Shown piece by piece: positions 53,809 to 59,206 of a stretch of 59,206 nucleotides of DNA. How positions within the stretch are numbered: the stretch's first letter is position 1; every line of letters begins with the position of its first letter. Under the pieces are notes generated by a model, which did not search any database, was not told the DNA's origin, and was given only the letters and a program-made list of their open reading frames with translations. Origin of the DNA: Paracoccaceae bacterium (GTDB taxonomy: Bacteria; Pseudomonadota; Alphaproteobacteria; Rhodobacterales; Rhodobacteraceae); the NCBI GenBank assembly GCA_028874915.1, contig JAPPHA010000013.1, positions 1 to 59,206 on the forward strand, given 5' to 3'. The position numbers and the translations under genes are program-made.

Positions 53809-54191
53809 ACCTTCTCGTCGATACCCATTTGGTGCTCTTGGCAGCTTACGCACCGGAACGGTTGAGCCCGGCTGCGCATGCTTGCCTTACCGATGAGCGG
53901 CGGCGTCCGCATGTTTCGGCGGCGAGCATTTGGGAGGTCGTGATCAAGGCGGATCTGGGACGGGTGGACTTCCAGGTCGACCCGGTGGCCCTGCGTGTCG
54001 GACTTGCGGGGAATGGCTGGACGGAGTTGCCGATCACGACCAGTCACACGCTGAAGGTCGCGGAACTCCCCCGGGTTCACGCCGACCCCTTCGATCGTAT
54101 ACTGATTGCCCAGGCCCGGTGCGAGGGCTGGCCACTGCTCACATGCGACCGCGATCTGGAAGGCTATGGCCCACCAGTGGAGTTGGTGTGA
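53805..54191 (+). CDS. vapC: VapC-type PIN-domain toxin
   Basis: 128 residues from GTG. The four acidic positions of a PIN RNase are present: LLVDTH (Asp-6), SIWEVVIK, HADPFDRIL and TCDRDLEGY. It belongs to the subgroup paired with Phd-type rather than AbrB-type antitoxins (short, starting MNLLVDTHLVLL). As RNases these toxins cut tRNA or rRNA. The locus is intact, unlike most TA loci in the window. Followed by about 280 bases without a gene. Confidence 0.85.
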   Translation: MNLLVDTHLVLLAAYAPERLSPAAHACLTDERRRPHVSAASIWEVVIKADLGRVDFQVDPVALRVGLAGNGWTELPITTSHTLKVAELPRVHADPFDRILIAQARCEGWPLLTCDRDLEGYGPPVELV

Positions 54192-54472
54192 AGGGATTGT
54201 TGCAGCTGGTGGAACTGAAATCCGGTTGGTGTGTTTGGATTCCGCTGCGACGGGCTTGTTTGCATTTCCTTACGATTTGTTTTCCAGGTCATCGAATTGG
54301 CCCCGATTCGGCCATAAGGTCAGGCGACGCAAGAGCGCAAGCCCTATCGTGGGAAGGCCAAGGATAGATGTAAACTTCTCAGATGGCGCTGCCTGTCAGA
54401 GGCATCGGGTTCAGGTTACCATCATTCTCCGGTGGTGACTCGGCCGGAGATATGCGGTCATCGCCGCCCAGA

Positions 54473-54840
54473 TCACGGTTCACGCGTCCGTAGCGTCGAA
54501 ATGGCGTATGTTCGGCGGTTCAGCCAGCGCTTCCACGAGCCGGGCCCTGTTTCCCTTCGCCGCCGCCGCGCCAGACAATTGTCGTATTGCTCGTGGGAGT
54601 CCCGTACCGCTACCAACACCACATTGTCGGCGTCGTCGCTGATTCGCAAAGCTTCGACGGTCACAAAACCTTCATAAGCGCGCGTCTCCGGTAGAGTCGA
54701 CCTGAAGAACGTAAACACTTCGTGTCCGGTACCGGGCTTCGCCTCGACATCGAGTATCACCCTTACAGCCTTTTCGGTCTCTCCATAGTTTGCAAGGACA
54801 GCGGCAATGGCGATCAGCTGCGACCGGTCTTCAATGCAAT
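54473..54840 (-). pseudogene. antibiotic biosynthesis monooxygenase-like protein, frameshifted
   Basis: The first part reads VRVILDVEAKPGTGHEVFTF, ETRAYEGFVTVEAL and DNVVLVAVRDSHEQYDN, the ABM ferredoxin-like fold. Near 54560 the frame shifts. In the neighbouring frame the expected end RLVEALAEPPNIRHFDATDA is present and stops at about 54482. A single indel therefore breaks the gene. The start is not clear (GTG of VRVILD is possible). Confidence 0.55.
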
Positions 54841-55390
54841 TTTCAAGTTGCAACCGGAAGCGTAGGATCCTGCGGTTATGGCCGAGACGCTCATGCCTCA
54901 AACGCGGTTAACTTGGCGCTTGGACCGCCATTGATCCAATCGATCAGGGCAAGTGTTGCTCAGGCCCGATTTCCAACCCGTTCGCTTTTTTGCCTCAGGC
55001 GACGGGTGCCGAAGAGTTTCGCGAGTTGGGGCGCCGCGCGCGCATGAACGTAAAAGACCTCGACCTTGGCATGTCGACACTTGCTGCGCTCCTGACCAGA
55101 CACAAGATCGGTAGCGATCCCGATATCGACTGCACAACATGCTTGTGCAAGGTGCCGATGTCCCTGGACTCGGGCGCAGAATTGCATACGGCACTGGCAC
55201 CAAGATTGCCGACCGAAACGGGCTCGCAGCAATCTGAACAGGAGTGTTCACGTTCTTGGTGCCCGCCGAAACCGGCGGGATCCGTTACCCGTGTTTGGTT
55301 GTCGCGACCCGTCGAAGATGTCGGCGCCGTTCCCCGGTCCGAGAGACTTCCATCGGTTGCAATGCCGATTTCCTGAAGCACGCCTGGTCG
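54841..55390. other. no firm gene; plus-strand frame possible
   Basis: Downstream of the TIR stop. The minus strand in the TIR frame continues LQEIGIATDGSLSDRG and then degenerates. On the plus strand ATG 55044 opens a 110-codon frame (MNVKDLDLGMSTLAALLTRH; DIDCTTCLCKVPMSLDSG) that looks protein-like but has no ribosome site or known family. I leave both unassigned. Confidence 0.25.
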
Positions 55391-55621
55391 TTATAGCGTT
55401 TCATCACTGCAGCAAAGCAGCATCTTCACCGCTTTGTCTTGAAGCATGGTGGTCAGCTTGGTCCGGCAAGCATCACCAATATCGAGTTCAAGAATGTCCG
55501 CAAATACTTCGTAGCCAGCAGCTTCAAGCCTCGGTGCAATCCAAAACGCGAAGGCGTCATCTCCCGGCGTAGGTTTCGAGATAAACAGTTTCGTTCTTTT
55601 GGGTATGTCGTCGCTACTCAT
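55391..55621 (-). pseudogene. TIR-domain protein stopped before catalytic Glu
   Basis: 76 codons from MSSDDIPKRTKLFISKPTPG; the ATG overlaps the hipA stop by 8 bp. The sequence follows the TIR fold: strand A KLFIS, helix (FAFWIAPRLEAAGYEVFAD), BB-loop area (LELDIGDACRTKL), strand D AVKMLLCCSDETL. A TAA then ends the frame. The codons after it read RPGVLQEIGIATD in frame, and by analogy with TIR NADases the Glu in QEIGIA is the expected catalytic residue. So a single nonsense change removes catalysis and the rest. It is the third gene of a hipB-hipA-TIR operon. As it stands it is probably inactive, unless the stop is read through. Confidence 0.6.
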
Positions 55622-56843
55622 GCCACTGAAGCGCTTTCTCACTATCGCGATGTTCAAATGCGTCGGTGTACTGCTTCACTTCCTGGGCAGATACGCCTTC
55701 GTTCTTCAAAGCTTCTTTCCAGGTTTCTCGGATCGTCCTGGCGGCGTTAGAAGCGTAGGCACGGGCTTCTTCCGGTTTAAAGTCAAAGAATTCACATGCC
55801 TCCAGTGCAATGTCGATTGACGCGTCGAATGATCCTCCGGCGATGATTCCTGTTTCAAGGACCCGATGTCGTTCAGGTGCGGGATTGATGTCGAATGCAG
55901 GAGAAAGGCGCCATTGACCGCCGCCGACATAGATGAAACCGTGGTTCTTCAGGTGGTTGTCCTTGTTGAAGACGAGGATTGTGAAGACAATCCGTCGCCA
56001 AAGCTCGTTGAGATCGTCGACGGGCTTGCTTGAAATCTGGCGGATAACGTCAGCAATGTCGGTGTAAAATCCGCCCTCGTCTCCTTGCCAACCGAGAGCC
56101 GTGCGTGCGGAGATGTAAGGGATTCGAGCAGCCCCGCGTCGGTCAAAGCGGCGGAAGATGGCGACGGGATTTGCGCTTTCACGAAGCTCCAGCCGCGCTT
56201 CGGCGACCCGAATGCCACACTTTGCGGCGAGTTGTGCCGTTGCGACTTCAACCCGTTCGACCGGCTTGGTGTCGTGTGCTGACGTGAACTTCGCTATCCA
56301 GAGATGCCCTCCACCTTCGACATTGGCCTTCGGTCTAGCACCACCGAGTGAGCCCGCAACGCCCGCCAGATCGCGCGCCTCCTCTTCCGCGCCACCGGGG
56401 TCCTGCTCGTAGCGCAGCGCAAGACCGCGTAAGTGCTTGAGGTCAACCAGCCTTGGTACCGGCGGGTTAAGGCGGGACAAAGGTTCTTGATTGTCGTCGA
56501 GAAAGCGTAGCGCGCCTTGTTTGGTGTGATCATCTGAAAGCACGAGGTAGTCGAACTCGGTCAACTCGCCGCCGAGCGCCTTTGTCATCAAGGCGCGCCC
56601 CCAAGAATCTGGAGCTGCATCTGAGAAGCAGCCTGCAAGTGCGGCGCGACGGTCCTCCCGCGCCGAACTGTGGTAGCCACCTGGCTGCAATGGAAGGCTT
56701 GGTGAAAGTGCAAAGGCGTCGTTCGCAGCGAGCCATTCATCCGCATATTCAAATAGAGAATGCTGACGACGACCGTCGGCTTCAAAATGAAGTCTACCGA
56801 CGGCGCGCTTACTTTCTCCAAGTGCTACATTCGCTTCTGCCAT
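55614..56843 (-). CDS. hipA: HipA-type Ser/Thr kinase toxin
   Basis: 409 residues. HipA N-terminal domain (GRLHFEADGRRQHSLFEYAD), then PDSWGRALMTKALGGE. The kinase core contains LWIAKFTSAHD (ATP-binding Lys), KDNHLKNHGF with catalytic Asp and Asn, and SPAFDINP (metal-binding Asp). HipA kinases phosphorylate glutamyl-tRNA synthetase or related targets and cause growth arrest. Start and hipB stop overlap (TGATG). It lacks obvious lesions. The start of a TIR gene overlaps its 3' end, which is an unusual arrangement. Confidence 0.85.
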   Translation of the reverse strand: MAEANVALGESKRAVGRLHFEADGRRQHSLFEYADEWLAANDAFALSPSLPLQPGGYHSSAREDRRAALAGCFSDAAPDSWGRALMTKALGGELTEFDYLVLSDDHTKQGALRFLDDNQEPLSRLNPPVPRLVDLKHLRGLALRYEQDPGGAEEEARDLAGVAGSLGGARPKANVEGGGHLWIAKFTSAHDTKPVERVEVATAQLAAKCGIRVAEARLELRESANPVAIFRRFDRRGAARIPYISARTALGWQGDEGGFYTDIADVIRQISSKPVDDLNELWRRIVFTILVFNKDNHLKNHGFIYVGGGQWRLSPAFDINPAPERHRVLETGIIAGGSFDASIDIALEACEFFDFKPEEARAYASNAARTIRETWKEALKNEGVSAQEVKQYTDAFEHRDSEKALQWHE

Positions 56844-57229
56844 CAGAACCCGACTCCTTCGTCATCGTCATTGGGCGGAGAGTGATCTGAAGCCGCTTTG
56901 CCCTTCTGCTGGGAAGTTGATCTGCGCTTGCTGTCGATGCGCTTGGGAAGCGATTGCCTGTCGAGGAGCAACCCCGTGTCGTCGGTTCCTGGGTCAAGGA
57001 ACTGTGAAATCCGCTCAATCTCCCCTAGGACCAGACAAGCCATGGTGAGCGTGCCGATGCCGACGCCATCATCGCCCTTCTCGAGCCGGATGACCGTGCT
57101 TTCTGACACGCCGATGCGGTCAGCAAATCCCTTGATGGAGATACGCCGTTTGACACGCGCGGTCTTGAGGTTTTGCCCCAGTGCCACCAAAGCACGTCGT
57201 GCTTGCGGCGATTTGATCTTAGTTGGCAT
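56843..57229 (-). CDS. hipB: HipB-type Xre antitoxin
   Basis: 128 residues from MPTKIKSPQARRALVALGQN. Helix-turn-helix segment KGFADRIGVSESTVIRLEKG at residues about 33-52. The C-terminal 60 residues are acidic and basic in blocks, flexible and end DDDEGVGF. It should bind the palindrome around its own start and neutralise HipA. Good overlap with hipA and intact sequence. Confidence 0.8.
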   Translation of the reverse strand: MPTKIKSPQARRALVALGQNLKTARVKRRISIKGFADRIGVSESTVIRLEKGDDGVGIGTLTMACLVLGEIERISQFLDPGTDDTGLLLDRQSLPKRIDSKRRSTSQQKGKAASDHSPPNDDDEGVGF

Positions 57230-57265
57230 ATTTGACAGCTTTGAATGCTATAGATCTCAAATATG
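57227..57265. promoter_or_regulatory. candidate HipB operator at hipB start
   Basis: CATATTTGA (57227-57235) and TCAAATATG (57257-57265) are exact 9-bp inverted repeats 21 bases apart. The first includes the hipB start codon. Each is followed or preceded by CAGCT, giving a second relation as direct repeats (TTTGACAGCT and ATATGACAGCT). HipB proteins repress their operons by binding such paired sites, so this is a likely autoregulatory operator. Confidence 0.5.
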
Positions 57266-57498
57266 ACAGCTAGCACATTGCACAGCATCCTACAACTGAC
57301 TGGCACAGTTCTGCAGACCAGGGGAGCACCAAAACTTGGGGGTCAAGCGGCGATTGGCGTCGTGGGATGCCTCGTGTAGGCCTTTTTCGCAGGGCGGATG
57401 CATTGACTTCGTCGAAGACCGGATCGGTTCTGCAGCTGAGAGTCCGGTTACTGGGGATCAGCCCGACTGTCTGGCGTCGCCTTTAAGTACCGGAAACC
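57266..57498. other. no gene seen
   Basis: Intergenic sequence between the hipB promoter region and the pRiA4b-type fragment. No supportable frame or repeat. Confidence 0.35.
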
Positions 57499-57760
57499 TT
57501 GCCGCTTCATGAACTTCACGGCGTGCTCCAGGTGGCGATGGGATGGGAAGCAATCCACCATTTCCAGTTCAATTTTCACGGCATCATGCATTCCGGACCG
57601 ATTCTGCCCGGTCGACCGGTGGAAATGCCTTTGTCAGACTTCCCGTTTGGACGGAACGCGAAGTTTCGCTACGTTTACGACTTCGGATGTTGGTGGGATC
57701 ATGAACTGCGGTTTAACCTGCGGCCCCTGCCTACCGAAGGCACGGGATCAACCACGTGTT
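57499..57760 (+). pseudogene. pRiA4b ORF-3-like protein fragment
   Basis: LHELHGVLQVAMGWEAIHHF and FRYVYDFGCWWDHELRF are the hallmark segments of the plasmid pRiA4b ORF-3 family, which occurs beside IS elements and in plasmids. The N-terminal about 15 residues and the C-terminal 60 or more are missing: after LPTEG the frame breaks at the PrlF gene. A start is not clear. Confidence 0.55.
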
Positions 57761-57772
57761 CAGGGGTCTGTC

Positions 57773-58084
57773 ATGACGGCGCTCACCGAGAAATTCTCGA
57801 ATCTCACCGATCGCTATCAAACGACAGTGCCAGGAGGAGTCCGCAGGCAACTGAAGCTCGGCAAGTATTGCACCGAGCCGAGCGGTCGAATCTATTTTGA
57901 GCCGGTTCGCGTCTCGGGGGATGATCCTGGGCTCAGCGTCTTCCTCGATTTTCTTGGAGCCGATATCAAGGCGCATCCGGAACGCCTTCAGGCGTTCAGC
58001 GGCGACTTGTATGACAGGCACAAGGTGCTGGTCGGAGACCTTGCCGTAGGCCTCGATGAGCCACTGTCACCCGATGACGAATAG
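57773..58084 (+). CDS. prlF: PrlF-type antitoxin
   Basis: 103 residues from MTALTEKFSNLTDRYQTTVP. The N-terminus is the swapped-hairpin AbrB fold of PrlF/SohA (LTDRYQTTVPGGVRRQLKLG), followed by the long C-terminal part SVFLDFLGADIKAHPERL and GDLAVGLDEPLSPDDE. It neutralises the RNase YhaV. ATG of the toxin frame overlaps its stop. The gene itself is intact. Confidence 0.8.
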   Translation: MTALTEKFSNLTDRYQTTVPGGVRRQLKLGKYCTEPSGRIYFEPVRVSGDDPGLSVFLDFLGADIKAHPERLQAFSGDLYDRHKVLVGDLAVGLDEPLSPDDE

Positions 58085-58525
58085 CGATGGCGCCGGCCCG
58101 GTCAATACACTGCTTGTCATTAAGGGTGGTCGATCTACGCGCATCCGATCTTTCTGGATCAGCTCGACGGGCTGATCAAGGAGGTTGAAACACACAAGGT
58201 ACGCACTCCGACGACTTGGAAGAAGAGAAACCGCACCAAACGGCTCGTTGCGGTTTTCAAGCTGATGACGGAAGTGATCGCGACCGATCCGGGAGCCTTG
58301 CAGTTTCGACAAGACAGTACGCTCGGTCGCAATCGGAAGCACGGGTTCCGGGCAAAATTTATTCAGCAATGCTGTCTGTTCTTCCGGTTCGTCAGCGCAG
58401 CAAAGGTCATCGTACTCACCTGGGTGAATGATGAGGGGAGTTTGCGGGCTTACCCTGGCAGGACGGATGCCTATGCGACTTTCAAGAAGATGTTGGATGG
58501 TGGCAACCCACCCGACAATTCAGAA
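58074..58525 (+). pseudogene. yhaV: YhaV-type toxin, frameshifted and IS-truncated
   Basis: ATG 58074 overlaps prlF and starts MTNSDGAGPVNTLLVIKGG; after this the correct continuation WSIYAHPIFLDQLDGLIKEV is found one frame over, so one base is missing near 58124. The second frame reads on through HGFRAKFIQQCCLFFRFVSA, AAKVIVLTWVNDEGSLRAY and FKKMLDGGNPPDN, the RelE-like RNase core of YhaV. The last residues are replaced by the end of an IS630 element. The toxin is inactive, while the antitoxin survives. Confidence 0.65.
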
Positions 58526-58625
58526 GACTCCATTCTTGTGACGGTTGAGATTCCGTCGCTGTCGCCGCAATCGCGCGGCCTCGGGACAGGAGACGGGATC
58601 AATGGGCAGGGCATCGACACGGCAG
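58521..58625 (+). mobile_element. orphan IS630 end
   Basis: About 105 bases nearly identical to the 5' end of the two IS630 copies (GTGACGGTTGAGATTCCGTC, GGCCTCGGGACAGG, GGCAGGGCATCGACACGG). It interrupts the 3' end of the yhaV relic and stops where the transposase start would lead into the gene. It is a solo end left by deletion or abortive insertion. Bases 58626-58840 contain nothing I can assign. Confidence 0.6.
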
Positions 58626-58840
58626 AGAGTTGGCGTAAGCGGGGCATGCACGAAGTTGGCCATGTTCGCCCGGAGCAACCGGCTGAACGGGCCTTCCAAT
58701 ACAACCGAGGCCGTGCCCTTGCCGGAACCGAGGGTCAGGTACATTTTTTCTAATCCGCGTTAACGATGTTTAATTTGCATGAAACGCGCTCTTCACTAGT
58801 CCTTGGACAATGAGCGAGGTTCCTGGTCGTTGATGCAATA

Positions 58841-59206
58841 CAGGTGTCCAGTCCTTTGACGGTTGTGATTCCGTCGCTGTCGCTGCCATCGCGCGGCCTC
58901 GGGACAGGAGACAGGATCAATGGGCAGGGCATCGACACGGCAGGGAATCGAACTCTCGGACGCGGAACGCGAGCGCCTCGAAGGCATCATGAGCAACCCG
59001 CAGACCCTTCAGAAACACGCCTGGCGGGCCCATGTCATCCTCGAACTCGGCGCCGGCTGCGGGTTGGTGGAGACCATGTGCCGGACGGGGATGTCGACGC
59101 TGACCGTGTGGCGCTGGTGGGACCGCTTCCTCGCCGAGGGCGCCGGACGGGCTTCTCCATGATGCCACCCGCCCGCCGGGGCGGAAGCCGATCCCCGAGG
59201 ACCGGG
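58841..59206 (+). mobile_element. IS630-family element, copy 2 (runs off window)
   Basis: Starts at CAGGTGTCCAGTCC directly after a TA dinucleotide, which fits the TA target of IS630 elements. The internal sequence matches copy 1 with clear divergence (about 10-15 % by eye). The element continues beyond the right edge. Confidence 0.65.
58920..59206 (+). pseudogene. IS630 transposase 5' part, frameshifted
   Basis: ATG 58920 starts MGRASTRQGIELSDAERERL and continues NPQTLQKHAWRAHVILELGA and TVWRWWDRFLAEG, the helix-turn-helix N-terminus of IS630 transposases and better preserved than copy 1. At about 59135 one extra base shifts the frame and gives a stop at 59160; the correct continuation GLLHDATRPPGRKPIPED is in another frame up to the end of the window. 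Hence this copy is also defective. Confidence 0.6.

Noticed and set aside
58119-58130. programmed frameshift in yhaV
   Set aside because: ATT AAG GGT GGT has no slippery heptamer and the gene is also truncated at its 3' end, so a simple deletion is more likely.

Overview
The window looks like a proteobacterial accessory region: a mosaic plasmid or integrated conjugative island rather than core genome. The evidence is an ArdC antirestriction protein, a MobF relaxase and coupling protein, an IncI/R64-type thin-pilus operon, PrlF/YhaV and pRiA4b ORF-3-like genes, IS630, IS21 and IS982 sequences, and many toxin-antitoxin loci. Alpha- and gammaproteobacteria are both possible; I cannot place it more finely. 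I recognised no rRNA, tRNA or housekeeping gene. Base composition is uneven: the transfer block (26.7-46.6 kb) and the zinc-repeat gene are very GC-rich, while the islands at 3.2-6.1, 8.0-11.0 and 16.6-17.7 kb are visibly more AT-rich, which suggests separate origins.

Layout. 0.8-2.8 kb: remnant of a Toprim primase, then a pair of leftward genes (a protein with six Cys4 repeats and a 108-residue unknown). A near-perfect palindrome separates them from a rightward three-gene unit at 3.3-6.1 kb: a 70-residue protein, an SMC/Rad50-like ATPase with a CPIC zinc hook, and a PD-(D/E)XK-like protein. This arrangement resembles Lamassu-type defence. 6.7-7.9 kb: decayed IS630 copy. 8.0-11.0 kb: a compact operon of a membrane protein split by a -1 frameshift at a T7 run, a GTPase-like P-loop protein and a tail-anchored protein. 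11.6-14.1 kb: a nuclease-fold protein, a two-repeat CRISPR relic and ArdC. 14.2-24.1 kb: mostly broken genes (Cache protein, integrase tail, HEPN, istB) with a few intact unknowns.

24.1-25.9 kb: a RES-type toxin locus whose antitoxin is interrupted by an in-frame amber codon. 26.7-44.4 kb, mainly minus strand: MobF relaxase, TraF-like peptidase, VirD4-type coupling protein, prepilin peptidase, three prepilin-like proteins, PilR, PilQ and PilP, with a divergent secreted Cys-rich protein at 44.5-46.6 kb. These genes could prepare DNA and build a mating pilus, but no VirB-type mating channel, pilus secretin, PilO/PilM or replication/partition genes are visible here.

47-59 kb: a toxin-antitoxin and effector belt. 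It holds an AbrB antitoxin with a PIN stump, a Fic protein flanked by an imperfect 290-bp repeat, a BrnTA relic, a NalP-like lipoprotein subtilase autotransporter, an intact Phd-VapC pair, a broken monooxygenase gene, and a hipB-hipA-TIR operon in which the TIR gene is stopped just before its expected catalytic Glu. It ends with PrlF and a frameshifted YhaV cut by an IS630 end, and a second IS630 copy runs off the right edge. Many of these modules keep one partner and have lost the other.
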